A stretch of 64,000 nt of DNA from RUG11690 sp045616665 (GTDB lineage: Bacteria; Bacteroidota; Bacteroidia; Bacteroidales; WCHB1-69), in assembly GCA_045616665.1 (NCBI GenBank), contig JAZLHE010000047.1, forward strand, positions 62,001 to 126,000, written 5' to 3'. The position numbers and the translations under genes are program-made. Positions 51,376 through 60,080 of this stretch are shown here, piece after piece. The first letter of the stretch is position 1, and every line of letters starts with the position of its first letter. The notes below the pieces were generated by a model. It searched no databases and had not been told where the DNA came from. It saw only the letters and a program-made list of their open reading frames with translations.

Positions 51376-52320
51376 TCAACGCACCCTGATTTTCTGTCCC
51401 ACACTTATCATCGCATTATTTTCCGTCATATCGTTCATCTGCAACAAGCGATTCAACGGAATATTGTACTGTACCGAAATCCGATACATCGTTTCTCCCG
51501 CCTTTACAATATGATATTCTACGTCGGTAGAATTGGTTTCATTGACATTTTGCCTTTGGTCATTTTGGGGAACACTTGTCGTTTTTTCTACTTTCCCAAC
51601 GATTTGCTTATCCAAATCAGACTCGGTTAGCATCAGCGTATTATCCTTCAAATCCATTTCATCAAAATCAACAAACAAAGCCGGATCAAAACTTTCATTC
51701 ATAAAGCGGGTTTCGAAATGGAGTATTTCCTCACCGGATTTTTTTGATTTTCCAGAAACGCCGATCACATCACCGGCACGCAAAACCTGACCTGGTTTCA
51801 CCATCAATCGGCTCAAATGCGCATAAACTGTTTCCAATCCGTTATAATGCCTTACCACCACTACCCTTCCGTAATCCCCATAGATTTTTGCCATTCTGAC
51901 CACCCCGTCAAAACAGGTTTTAACCGGAGCACCCGATTTTAACGTCAAATCCACGCCTGGATGAAATATACCTTTCATTTCCCCATACGCCGTTTTCAAT
52001 TCGCCCATACAGGGAAACAAAAACGGGTTGTTGTTGCTTTGTACCAAGATAATCCGCAATGGATTTCCTTCAAAAGGAATATTCAACTTGCGACTGCAAA
52101 TATTTTCCGTATCCCAATACTTATCATATAACGCGTATCCCGGTATTTGATAGGTTTCGGAAATAAAATTGGCATCTTCTACTTCTACTATTTCATTTTC
52201 AGAAAGATTCACGCTGTCACGCATAGCCGCATATTGGCTTTGCTCTGAAATGTCAAAACCTTGCGCGCGAACAAGCACTATCGACAGTAATAAAATAGAA
52301 ACAGTAAATATATTTTTCAT
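51376..52320 (-). CDS. M23 peptidase-domain protein with C-terminal LysM
   Basis: A 314-residue exported protein. The signal peptide KNIFTVSILLLSIVLVRA is followed by a LytM/M23 domain: FHPGVDLTL (zinc His and Asp), AHLSRL, and LHFETRF (about residues 115-225). The zinc residues appear intact, so it could cut peptidoglycan cross-links. The last 45 residues are one LysM repeat (EYHIVKAGETMYRISVQYNIPLNRLLQMND) that binds glycan. It works in cell-wall remodelling or division. It lies 37 bases behind the flippase-like gene. Confidence 0.92.
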   Translation of the reverse strand: MKNIFTVSILLLSIVLVRAQGFDISEQSQYAAMRDSVNLSENEIVEVEDANFISETYQIPGYALYDKYWDTENICSRKLNIPFEGNPLRIILVQSNNNPFLFPCMGELKTAYGEMKGIFHPGVDLTLKSGAPVKTCFDGVVRMAKIYGDYGRVVVVRHYNGLETVYAHLSRLMVKPGQVLRAGDVIGVSGKSKKSGEEILHFETRFMNESFDPALFVDFDEMDLKDNTLMLTESDLDKQIVGKVEKTTSVPQNDQRQNVNETNSTDVEYHIVKAGETMYRISVQYNIPLNRLLQMNDMTENNAMISVGQKIRVR

Positions 52321-52357
52321 CCGGCAACTATTAGTTCAAATATGCTGTTTTTTCAAC

Positions 52358-53428
52358 TTATTCTTGCATCATTTTTTCTTCTTTCGGTTTCATAAACGAA
52401 GTTATCGCCAAAGCCACCATCGATACAACGATAATCATCGCCGTTTGTCCAAGCCAGCCAATCCAACCGGCGGCCAAACCGGCTTCCTTGGCTACGCCAT
52501 ACAGCAAAAGCACTTGCGCCACCATCCAAGGATAGGCACCCAAACCGCCTTGCGCTACCATATAGGCCACCGTACTTAATATCAATACGGTAAAGGCAGG
52601 TGCCGGACCCAAATGCTGCAAAAAATCGAAGGCAAAAAAGCAAGTATAAGTACCCAAAAAGTACAAAAACCACATCAGTAAGGTATAAAACACAAACAAC
52701 CAAGGACGCTTCAGGTCCTTGATGGAAATCAAACCCTGCCAAATGCCGACAAAAAAGTTTTTCACCTTTTCAAAAAAAGCGATTTTACTCCACTTGTTTT
52801 TCGTTTTATAAATGACAAAAGCCAAAACCACCAACAATACCAAGGCAATGAACATTTTGTAATTTGTCAGTAAAGACGCTCCCTTTTGGCGCAACCAGAC
52901 ACCCAAGGTCAATTGTGTAGATTCGTCAAGGATAATGTTAGACAACAAAGTCGTATTAACGATAACAACAATCATAAAAAGCACAAGCCAGCACACGAGA
53001 TCGAAAGCACGTTCCGCCACCACCGTTCCCAGTGATTTTTCAAATGGAACTTTTTCATAACGCTGTAAAAAAATACAGCGCAACACTTCCCCGGCTCTCG
53101 GCAAACCCAAATTTCCCAGATAGCAAACCATCACGGAAAAGAATCCCATACTTTTTCGAACCTTGTAACCCAAGGGTTCTATCATCACAATATTCCGCAA
53201 AGCCCTTACAAAATGAGCTAAAGCACCTATAAGCATCGATAAAATGATAAACATCCAGCTTTGCGGATTATTAATGCCGATAATCACTTCCTTTATCTTG
53301 GCATAATCATCCGAAGTCATTCCTCTCAACGACAACCAAATAAAAAACACTCCAATCCCAACAAATATCACCAACTGTATCAGTGATTTTATCTTTTTCG
53401 GTTTAGATTTTTCTTTTTCTCCAAGCAT
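52358..53428 (-). CDS. Flippase-like protein (lysylphosphatidylglycerol synthase transmembrane/UPF0104)
   Basis: A 356-residue membrane protein with about eight helices. The family block LPRAGEVLRCIFLQRYEKVPFEKSLGTVVAERAFDLV (residues 100-137) matches the membrane half of MprF-type flippases. The soluble aminoacyl-transferase domain is missing, as in the many stand-alone members. It may move a lipid across the inner membrane. ATG 53428 is chosen because the 14 residues before it read through the promoter. The M23 gene downstream suggests an envelope role. Confidence 0.85.
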   Translation of the reverse strand: MLGEKEKSKPKKIKSLIQLVIFVGIGVFFIWLSLRGMTSDDYAKIKEVIIGINNPQSWMFIILSMLIGALAHFVRALRNIVMIEPLGYKVRKSMGFFSVMVCYLGNLGLPRAGEVLRCIFLQRYEKVPFEKSLGTVVAERAFDLVCWLVLFMIVVIVNTTLLSNIILDESTQLTLGVWLRQKGASLLTNYKMFIALVLLVVLAFVIYKTKNKWSKIAFFEKVKNFFVGIWQGLISIKDLKRPWLFVFYTLLMWFLYFLGTYTCFFAFDFLQHLGPAPAFTVLILSTVAYMVAQGGLGAYPWMVAQVLLLYGVAKEAGLAAGWIGWLGQTAMIIVVSMVALAITSFMKPKEEKMMQE

Positions 53429-53445
53429 TATTTCACAATTAACTT

Positions 53446-53454
53446 GCAAAAATA
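53446..53454 (-). promoter_or_regulatory. -7 element of the flippase-like gene
   Basis: The minus strand reads TATTTTTGC, 17 bases before ATG 53428. Confidence 0.7.
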
Positions 53455-53572
53455 CTAAATTTATCGGCAAGAATCACCATTATTTATGAAATAAATTTAT
53501 GCTTAATAATATATGCTTTATAACTTTAAAAAGATTTTCAATCATCAAACCCTCTAATCCAAAATTTTTGTG

Positions 53573-53581
53573 TAAGTTTGC
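53573..53581 (+). promoter_or_regulatory. -7 element of purC
   Basis: TAAGTTTGC matches TAnnTTTGC, 20 bases before ATG 53602. No purine riboswitch is seen upstream. Confidence 0.72.
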
Positions 53582-53601
53582 ACGATAAAAAATTTAAAAA
53601 T

Positions 53602-54540
53602 ATGACTGCTTTAACTAAAACCGATTATCACTTTCCCGGTCAACAAAAAATTTACCACGGAAAAGTTAGAGACGTTTACACCATTAACGACAAATTGGTC
53701 ATGGTCGCCACCGACCGTATTTCAGCATTTGACGTAATTCTTCCCAAAGGAATTCCTTGCAAAGGTCAAATATTAAACCAAATTGCCGCCAAATTTTTGG
53801 ATGCCACTGCCGACATTTGTCCCAACTGGAAATTGGCCACTCCTGACCCAATGGTTACGGTGGGGCTTTGCTGCGAAGGTTTTCCCGTTGAAATGATTGT
53901 TCGCGGCTATTTGTGCGGCAGTTCCTGGCGCAGCTATAAAAACGGTGCCCGTGAAATCTGCGGTGTAAAGCTGCCTGAAGGAATGCGTGAAAACCAGAAG
54001 TTTCCTCAACCCATCATCACTCCTACCACCAAAGCCGAACAAGGACTTCACGATGAAGATATTTCTAAGGAGGAAATCCTGGCTCGTGGCCTAGTTAGCC
54101 CTGAAGATTATGCCGTATTGGAAAAATACACGTTGGCTTTATTCCAACGCGGCTCTGAAATTGCAGCACATAAAGGTCTGATTTTGGTTGATACCAAATA
54201 TGAATTTGGTAAACATAACGGCAAAATCTACTTGATTGACGAAATCCATACTCCTGATTCGTCCCGTTACTTCTATGCCGAAGGATACGAAGAAAAATTC
54301 GCCAAAGGTGAACCTCAACGCCAGCTTTCCAAGGAATTTGTCCGCGAATGGCTGATGGAAAACGGTTTTCAAGGCAAGGAAGGTCAGCAAGTTCCCGAAA
54401 TGACTCCTGAAATCGTCAACAACATCACCAATCGTTATATTGAGTTGTACGAACATATCACGGGCGACAAATTCCAAAAATGCGAAGATGCCGACTTGGC
54501 CCAACGCATTGAAAAGAACGTGTCTGAATTCTTGAAATAA
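53602..54540 (+). CDS. purC: SAICAR synthetase (phosphoribosylaminoimidazole-succinocarboxamide synthase)
   Basis: A 312-residue ATP-dependent enzyme that joins CAIR and Asp in purine synthesis. The opening YHGKVRDVYTI nucleotide loop, ATDRISAFDVILP, IVRGYLCGSSWRSYK and DTKYEFGK blocks are all canonical; the length is that of the long bacterial/yeast-like form. ATG 53602 is chosen; an upstream in-frame start lies in the promoter. The MFS transporter follows 21 bases after its stop on the same transcript. No other pur gene is adjacent. Confidence 0.97.
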   Translation: MTALTKTDYHFPGQQKIYHGKVRDVYTINDKLVMVATDRISAFDVILPKGIPCKGQILNQIAAKFLDATADICPNWKLATPDPMVTVGLCCEGFPVEMIVRGYLCGSSWRSYKNGAREICGVKLPEGMRENQKFPQPIITPTTKAEQGLHDEDISKEEILARGLVSPEDYAVLEKYTLALFQRGSEIAAHKGLILVDTKYEFGKHNGKIYLIDEIHTPDSSRYFYAEGYEEKFAKGEPQRQLSKEFVREWLMENGFQGKEGQQVPEMTPEIVNNITNRYIELYEHITGDKFQKCEDADLAQRIEKNVSEFLK

Positions 54541-54561
54541 TAATTTCAAATTTAAATATTT

Positions 54562-56226
54562 ATGACTGAAAAACTACAAACTTTGAGAGACAACGCCGCC
54601 ATCAGATGGATTGCGTTGTTGCTTTTGGCGTTGGCCATGTTCTGCGCCTACATTTTTATGGACATCCTCTCTCCCATTAAGGAACTGATGGAATCAACAC
54701 GTGGCTGGGACTCCAAGGCTTTCGGCACAATGGAAGGAGCGGAAACGTTCTTGAACGTATTTGTGTTCTTCCTTATTTTTGCCGGTATTATCCTGGACAA
54801 GATGGGTGTGCGTTTCACCGCCATTCTTTCGGGTGCCGTGATGCTCACAGGCGGCTTGATTAAGTTTTACGCTATTTCCGAATATTTTATCGGCAGTTCC
54901 ATGGAAGCCTGGTTTACGAGCAACCTCAACTGGCACACGGGTATAGACTTTATTGATGACATTTTGCCATTCTACCAGGGAATGCCCGCCTCTGCAAAAC
55001 TCGCTGCCATTGGCTTTATGATTTTCGGCTGCGGTGCTGAAATGGGCGGTATTACCGTTTCCCGCGGAATCGTTAAATGGTTCAAAGGCCGTGAAACCGC
55101 TTTGGCTATGGGTTCCGAAATGGCATTGGCACGTTTGGGTGTAGCCACTTGTATGATTTTCTCACCTTTCTTCGCCAAATTAGGTGGAGAAATACACGTT
55201 GACAACTCAGTCAAATTCGGTGTTGTCCTCCTCTGTATCGCCCTTATGATGTTCATCATCTATTTCTTTATGGATAAGAAATTGGATGCCCAGACTGGTG
55301 AAGCCGAAGAACAAGATGATCCTTTCAAAATCAGCGACATCGGCAAGATTCTCTCCAGCCTTGGTTTCTGGTTGGTTGCTTTGCTTTGCGTACTTTACTA
55401 CAGCGCCGTCTTCCCATTCCAAAAATACGCTGTCAATATGCTGCAATGCAATTTGACCCTTGTTCCCGGTGAAGGTTTCTGGGCAAGTAACGCCGTTACT
55501 ATTGTTCAATATATTATTATGTTATTGGTTGCTATCGGCGCATTTGCAAGTAACTTCGCTAAGAAAAAACCAGCTAAAATCGGTTTGATGGCTATGGCCG
55601 TGGTTGCTCTCGTAGTTTACTGCTATATGGGTTATATGCGTGGCACTGCGGAAACCATCTTCGCCGTATTTCCATTGTTGGCCGTGGCCATTACTCCTAT
55701 TTTGGGCAATTATGTTGACCATAAGGGAAAAGCTGCTTCAATGTTGATGATTGGTTCAATCCTATTAGTTATCTGCCACTTGACATTTGCCTTCATACTG
55801 CCTTTGTGCAAAGGAAGCGCGGTTGGAGGCACCGTTGTAGCATACGTCACCATCCTTGTTTTAGGCGCATCCTTCTCATTTGTTCCTGCCGCTTTGTGGC
55901 CTTCTGTTCCAAAATTGGTGGACGAAAAGATTATCGGTTCTGCATACGCCTTGATTTTCTGGATTCAGAATATCGGTTTGTGGCTCTTCCCACTTTTGAT
56001 TGGCAATGTACTGGAATCAACCAATGCCAACAATGCAGCCGTTGTTGCTGCAAAACAAGCCATTAAAGCTGGTGAAGAAGGCGTTCTCGTTCCTTACGAC
56101 TACAAATGGCCTCTCGTTATGTTGGCTTGCCTGGGTATTGCCGCACTGCTTATTGGCGTTTACCTCAAAGCCGTTGACAAGAAAAAAGGTCTGGGTTTGG
56201 AAGAACCTAACATTAAAGCTGAATAA
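54562..56226 (+). CDS. Major facilitator superfamily transporter
   Basis: A 554-residue MFS protein with twelve predicted helices. The first has AIRWIALLLLALAMFCAYIFMD. The second carries FLIFAGIILDKMGVRFT, a version of the RxGRR loop, followed by the GCGAEMGGITVSRGIVKWFKGRE segment. There is a long central loop (QTGEAEEQDDPFK) and a lysine-ended C-terminal tail. It probably moves a small organic solute; the C-terminal cytosolic loop gives no clue. Related long MFS proteins resemble MFSD1. It is cotranscribed with purC and ends at a terminator. Confidence 0.88.
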   Translation: MTEKLQTLRDNAAIRWIALLLLALAMFCAYIFMDILSPIKELMESTRGWDSKAFGTMEGAETFLNVFVFFLIFAGIILDKMGVRFTAILSGAVMLTGGLIKFYAISEYFIGSSMEAWFTSNLNWHTGIDFIDDILPFYQGMPASAKLAAIGFMIFGCGAEMGGITVSRGIVKWFKGRETALAMGSEMALARLGVATCMIFSPFFAKLGGEIHVDNSVKFGVVLLCIALMMFIIYFFMDKKLDAQTGEAEEQDDPFKISDIGKILSSLGFWLVALLCVLYYSAVFPFQKYAVNMLQCNLTLVPGEGFWASNAVTIVQYIIMLLVAIGAFASNFAKKKPAKIGLMAMAVVALVVYCYMGYMRGTAETIFAVFPLLAVAITPILGNYVDHKGKAASMLMIGSILLVICHLTFAFILPLCKGSAVGGTVVAYVTILVLGASFSFVPAALWPSVPKLVDEKIIGSAYALIFWIQNIGLWLFPLLIGNVLESTNANNAAVVAAKQAIKAGEEGVLVPYDYKWPLVMLACLGIAALLIGVYLKAVDKKKGLGLEEPNIKAE

Positions 56227-56246
56227 TTTTCAATTATTTATCATAG

Positions 56247-56277
56247 AAAAGGGAGACTTTAAGGTCTCCTTTTTTTT
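56247..56277 (+). terminator. Intrinsic terminator of the purC-MFS unit
   Basis: Stem GGAGAC/GTCTCC extended by A-T pairs (about 56247-56257 and 56264-56272), then a T-run. It follows the MFS stop by about 20 bases. Confidence 0.88.
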
Positions 56278-56316
56278 GTGTTTTGTCATCATAATGCTTT
56301 GTTCAAAAGAAAGTTA

Positions 56317-57600
56317 CTACGGCTTTAAGCATCCAATAGGTACCACAAAAATTCCGTCTGGACGACGATAAGCATATTGACCCACAGCAGTAAGCACCAT
56401 ACAAAATGAAGGCGCTGGCATTTTGGTTGTATCGATAGATTGGGCTAATTTCTTTAAATTAACACTTCCTTTTTCAATATTTTCTTTGCCGCCAAGTTTA
56501 ATTTCTATTAATCCATAAGTACCGTCTCTACGATGTAAAATAGTATCACATTCTAGTCCCGATGCGTCTCGGTAATGAAAAATACTACCGTCTAATACAT
56601 CTGCATATATTCGTAAATCTCTCACAGCCATAGATTCAAAAAACATTCCAAAAGAAAGCAAATCATTCATCAAATCGTTAGGACCAAGATACAATGCACT
56701 AGTAGCAATACTTGGATCTATACAATAACGCGTATTCGATGATTGAATAGCAATTCTGCTTCGCAGATTAGGATTCCAAGCCGGCATATCTTCTAAAACA
56801 AAGAGTTTTTTCAGAGCATCTACATAATCAGAAATTGTTTCGTAAGATATTGTCTGATTATCATTTTCTTTTATATCATCAGCAATCTTTGCTAAACTGA
56901 CCGCATTCCCTTGATTTCTTGCATAGGAACGTAAAATATTGCGAGTCCTTTCGCTATTGCGACGAATATTATCAACACGATGAATATCTACTTTATATAT
57001 CGCTTCAAAATAATCGCGAGCTTCATCTAAAGCCAAATTACCTTTAAAATTTGTTGAACGAGGCCACCCTCCTCTACACAATAAAAAAGCAATTTGATTC
57101 AATTCCAATAGATTGGGTTGGGGTTCAAATTCTAAATTCAAAAAAAGATTCTGTAAACTTATACTGCCAGTAGATTCTCCTGATTCCCATAAACTCATAG
57201 GTCTCATACAAATTCTACCAATACGTCCAGTTCCACTATGCCGCATTTTTTCTTTTTCTACCGGAACACTACTCCCTGTAAGAATAAATTGTCCGGGTTC
57301 TGACCTATCATCAACCGCAGTACGTATCATATCCCATAATTGTGGGAGGGACTGCCATTCATCAATAAGTCGAGGAACATCACCCAATAATAGCTTCTTT
57401 GGCATGATTTGCAATTGCTGTTCCGCTTCTTCTAAAATACTGGTATCTCCTAAAGCCAATAGACTTGCAGACTGTTGTTTTGCCGTCGTTGTTTTTCCAC
57501 ACCATTTCGGTCCTTCAATAAGAACAGCTCCTTTGCTTTGCAATTTACGAGCCAACAAAACATCTGCTATTCTTGTTTTGTATGTAAATGACTTTGACAT
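56317..57600 (-). CDS. AAA+ ATPase with C-terminal DUF4143
   Basis: A 427-residue protein of the AAA_14/DUF4143 type. Walker A is GPKWCGKTTT near residues 31-40, Walker B is LIDEWQSLP, and sensor 1 is ILTGSS. DUF4143, from about residue 230, resembles a restriction-endonuclease-like fold; the late LIEIKLGG and the CDTIL segment would be its remaining nuclease-type residues. This is a common accessory protein of unclear function in gut bacteria. It has a textbook promoter with three tandem repeats just upstream of the -33. It lies in the more A/T-rich accessory part. Confidence 0.9.
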   Translation of the reverse strand: MSKSFTYKTRIADVLLARKLQSKGAVLIEGPKWCGKTTTAKQQSASLLALGDTSILEEAEQQLQIMPKKLLLGDVPRLIDEWQSLPQLWDMIRTAVDDRSEPGQFILTGSSVPVEKEKMRHSGTGRIGRICMRPMSLWESGESTGSISLQNLFLNLEFEPQPNLLELNQIAFLLCRGGWPRSTNFKGNLALDEARDYFEAIYKVDIHRVDNIRRNSERTRNILRSYARNQGNAVSLAKIADDIKENDNQTISYETISDYVDALKKLFVLEDMPAWNPNLRSRIAIQSSNTRYCIDPSIATSALYLGPNDLMNDLLSFGMFFESMAVRDLRIYADVLDGSIFHYRDASGLECDTILHRRDGTYGLIEIKLGGKENIEKGSVNLKKLAQSIDTTKMPAPSFCMVLTAVGQYAYRRPDGIFVVPIGCLKP

Positions 57601-57622
57601 ATCATTATTATTTTTTAATGTG

Positions 57623-57653
57623 CAAAAATAATAATAATAATAACATAAACAAA
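57623..57653 (-). promoter_or_regulatory. Consensus promoter of the DUF4143 gene
   Basis: On minus: TTTG (57653-57650), 19-base spacer, TATTTTTG followed by C (57630-57622). The -33 touches the first 23-bp repeat. The spacer is mostly TTA repeats. Confidence 0.85.
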
Positions 57654-57720
57654 ATTATTCCGCAACTTTATTGAAAATTATTCCGCAACTTTATTGGGAA
57701 TTATTCCGCAACTTTTGACG
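57651..57720. repeat. Three tandem 23-bp repeats upstream of the DUF4143 promoter
   Basis: Copies 1 and 2 (57651-57673 and 57674-57696) are identical: AAAATTATTCCGCAACTTTATTG minus-side AAAGTTGCGG core. Copy 3 (57697-57720) keeps ATTATTCCGCAACTTT and diverges at both ends. There is no spacer between copies. The position just outside the -33 suggests binding sites for a regulator. Confidence 0.9.
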
Positions 57721-57756
57721 AACAAACACTTGGTATATTCCTTCATTTCACTATTC

Positions 57757-58677
57757 CTACCTTGCTGCCGGTACTTTTTTCCAAATAAGATAATTTTCGG
57801 AACGATGACGCTTCTTACCAAATTTACCTTGCTGAACGGTTTCGCCATCGGCATTTTTATATTGCATTAGAGAAGCTCCACCCACCAAGGAAATGGCTTC
57901 TTCAATGCCAAGGTCAACCAAGGCCTGTGAAAAATCATGGAAAGATTCCTCGTCTTGTGTAATAACTACTTGCAATTCACCTTGACGGAAACACAAGGCC
58001 TTTCGTTGTGACTTTCCTTTGGGCGGAATGGAAATCAACTGACCTCCGCTGACTAATGAATATTGGCGGAAAAAACTTCCGTTGTTTTCAATGGCCCTTT
58101 CCAAAAGAACCGTTTCAAGCTGTCTGCCCAACGTAATATCATCCCCGATAATGGCACAAAAACCATATTTTGAATGACCTTTGGAGATGAGTTCTCCATT
58201 ATAAACAAATGCTCCGACAGGAAGGTCCTTGTCCCTACGGATATCGGCGGCCTGAACCAACAACATAATGTTGGTGTCTTGCTGAACTTTTCCCAAATGA
58301 AGCGACAACTGACAGCCCCTCGGAGTGAAAATCTGCAAAGGAATATCATTGATAACAGTATCTTGAATGGCAAGACCCGGTTCCACGGTTTTTGTCTCCA
58401 CGACAATTTTTTCGGAATAGACATTCGTACTATCGGCAGGTGTGGCAAGAGGTTGATTGGAAGTATGGACCGGTTTGGCGAAAAGCAGGTAAGCCAGCAC
58501 CGCCAAAATGATGAAAACCAGTATGAATAAGGCAACAATGGCCATTTTTTTCTTGTCGAAATCCCGAAATGGCTTTTGCCTGCGAGAAGGAGTTGAGTTG
58601 TCATTCAACTGATCGCCGCCGCCAAGCACGCGAATTTCGTTATCCGACATTGCGTCTTGTTTCATATCCTTAACCAT
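57757..58677 (-). CDS. Membrane-anchored phosphodiester glycosidase-like protein
   Basis: A protein of about 306 residues. A single helix MAIVALFILVFIILAVLAYLLFA follows a polar lead of about 40 residues, so the body is periplasmic. The C-terminal domain has DLPVGAFVYNGELIS, SLVSGGQLI, RKALCFRQGELQVVITQDEESFHDFSQALVDLG and EEAISLVGGASLMQY. This is a divergent form of the NAGPA-type phosphodiester glycosidase domain (Pfam 'NAGPA'). The start is uncertain: ATG 58677 overlaps the LytTR gene by 8 bases; 58707 and 58689 are alternatives. It is coupled with the LytTR gene. The substrate is unknown. Confidence 0.68.
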   Translation of the reverse strand: MVKDMKQDAMSDNEIRVLGGGDQLNDNSTPSRRQKPFRDFDKKKMAIVALFILVFIILAVLAYLLFAKPVHTSNQPLATPADSTNVYSEKIVVETKTVEPGLAIQDTVINDIPLQIFTPRGCQLSLHLGKVQQDTNIMLLVQAADIRRDKDLPVGAFVYNGELISKGHSKYGFCAIIGDDITLGRQLETVLLERAIENNGSFFRQYSLVSGGQLISIPPKGKSQRKALCFRQGELQVVITQDEESFHDFSQALVDLGIEEAISLVGGASLMQYKNADGETVQQGKFGKKRHRSENYLIWKKVPAAR

Positions 58678-59050
58678 TTGTCTGTTCATTTTTAATTCGT
58701 TTTTCAATATACTGTTTCAACTCACGCAAGGCTTCTTTGGAGGTGGAGAATTCTTTTTGTACATTACAGGAAGACCTGACAACCAGTTGCTGTTTAGGTA
58801 AATTGATGATAAACAGATATTCCTGATTGATAATTACTCCACGACCTATACGGATAAACGTGGAGGCAGCGCTGCCCAATTGCCGGGAAAGCATTTGCTC
58901 CACCTGTCCCAACTGATACGTGATAAGACGTTCCAAACCATCTGACAGAACTAAAACGCTATAGTTACCCGACGCTTTAATCGCCAAAATGTCATTCGCC
59001 GATAAGCGTATCAAATCTGTTGCGTTGCTGATGATGATTTCGTTCGTCAT
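58670..59050 (-). CDS. LytTR DNA-binding protein, stand-alone
   Basis: A 126-residue regulator made of one LytTR domain. Typical blocks are LSANDILAIKASGNYSVLVLSDG, the helix LGQVEQMLS, and FIRIGRGVIINQEYLFIIN (residues 65-83). There is no receiver domain, so activity must be controlled by another protein or by a small molecule. Its 3' end overlaps the glycosidase-like gene. Promoter 16 bases upstream. Confidence 0.9.
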   Translation of the reverse strand: MTNEIIISNATDLIRLSANDILAIKASGNYSVLVLSDGLERLITYQLGQVEQMLSRQLGSAASTFIRIGRGVIINQEYLFIINLPKQQLVVRSSCNVQKEFSTSKEALRELKQYIEKRIKNEQTNG

Positions 59051-59065
59051 ATTGATAAAATTGCT

Positions 59066-59074
59066 GCAAAATTA
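59066..59074 (-). promoter_or_regulatory. -7 element of the LytTR unit
   Basis: The minus strand reads TAATTTTGC, 15 bases before the LytTR ATG. Confidence 0.68.
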
Positions 59075-59108
59075 CAGTTTTTTTTGGTAATAAAAGACAA
59101 AATATGAT

Positions 59109-59117
59109 TATCTTTGC
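59109..59117 (+). promoter_or_regulatory. -7 element of the caspase-sigma-CHAT operon
   Basis: TATCTTTGC matches TAnnTTTGC, 46 bases before the caspase ATG. A TTTG 22 bases upstream may be the -33. The element fits the housekeeping sigma factor, so basal expression need not depend on the ECF factor. Confidence 0.7.
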
Positions 59118-59163
59118 CGTGTTATAGATTCAACCTACAAAGTTATAAAAAAGAACAATTTTT

Positions 59164-60078
59164 ATGATACTAAAATTCATAAATCATCATTGGAGAATTC
59201 AACTTTTTTTGAGGATGTTTTTGTTAATATTATTCTTTTTACCACACTTACTCTTTTCTCAACAAAAGTATGCCTTACTAATCGGAATATCAGATTATCC
59301 TCAATATAAAGATTCTGATGCTTCTTGGTCTTGCATTCATGGTTCAAACGATGTACAACTATTATCATCAATTCTTGCTAAACAAGGATTTAAAATCTAT
59401 TCTTTGACCAATAAGACTGCTACGCATGATGCTATTGGGAAAAAATTCAAAATATTGGAGAACAACGTACATCCAGACGATATTGTTTATATCCATCTAT
59501 CCGGTCACGGTCAAAGTATTGAAGATGAAAATGGTGACGAAGTTGATGGCTGGGATGAGGCTTTTATTCCTTATGATGCTGAACGCCTATACAATGAAAA
59601 AACTTATCATGGAGAAAATCATTTAATTGATGATGAGTTAAACGGATATTTAAATTCTATACGGAAAATTGTAAGTGAAACTGGTATAGTTTATGTAGTA
59701 ATGGATGCTTGCCATGCGGGATCTTCCTACCGAGGAGAAGAGTTGGAAGATAGCACTTATGTTCGTGGCACAGATATTGGGTTTAGTAAAACCGGAAAAT
59801 TATATACGCCAAAAATAGATAAACGTGGTAATATTCAAATTTCTACTATAAAGGGTTCTGCTCCACTGTATATGTTGGAAGCTTGTAGATCATACGAAGT
59901 AAACATTGAAATAAAACAAAATGATAAGTATTATGGACCTTTGTCTTATTATATTTATCAACAATTGTTAACTATGCCCCTGTCTTTTGACACTAAATGG
60001 ATTGAAGAAGTGCGAAAAATGATGGATAAAGATATCAGATTAGTTAGACAACACATGGTAACAGAAAGTTCAAAATAA
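59164..60078 (+). CDS. Exported caspase-family (C14) protease
   Basis: A 304-residue caspase-fold cysteine protease (metacaspase/p20 type). The N-terminal hydrophobic run (about residues 13-32, LFLRMFLLILFFLPHLLFS) followed by QQ looks like a signal peptide or anchor, so the protease is predicted outside the cytoplasm. The fold begins at KYALLIGISDYPQY. The catalytic His115 lies in HLSGHG and the Cys183 in DACHAGS; both are present. Metacaspases cut after Arg or Lys. No extra C-terminal domain exists. The gene starts the operon with its own promoter and has the sigma gene 2 bases after its stop. Confidence 0.92.
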   Translation: MILKFINHHWRIQLFLRMFLLILFFLPHLLFSQQKYALLIGISDYPQYKDSDASWSCIHGSNDVQLLSSILAKQGFKIYSLTNKTATHDAIGKKFKILENNVHPDDIVYIHLSGHGQSIEDENGDEVDGWDEAFIPYDAERLYNEKTYHGENHLIDDELNGYLNSIRKIVSETGIVYVVMDACHAGSSYRGEELEDSTYVRGTDIGFSKTGKLYTPKIDKRGNIQISTIKGSAPLYMLEACRSYEVNIEIKQNDKYYGPLSYYIYQQLLTMPLSFDTKWIEEVRKMMDKDIRLVRQHMVTESSK

Positions 60079-60080
60079 AA

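Noticed and set aside
53429..53601. A purine riboswitch before purC
   Set aside because: The -7 element lies 20 bases before the ATG, so the transcript has no room for it.
57651..57720. The 23-bp repeats as a CRISPR array
   Set aside because: The copies abut each other without spacers, only three exist, and no cas gene is present.
58053..58604. A 183-codon frame on the minus strand inside the glycosidase-like gene
   Set aside because: Same strand, other frame; it shows no recognisable domain, while the main frame has a membrane helix and a domain match.
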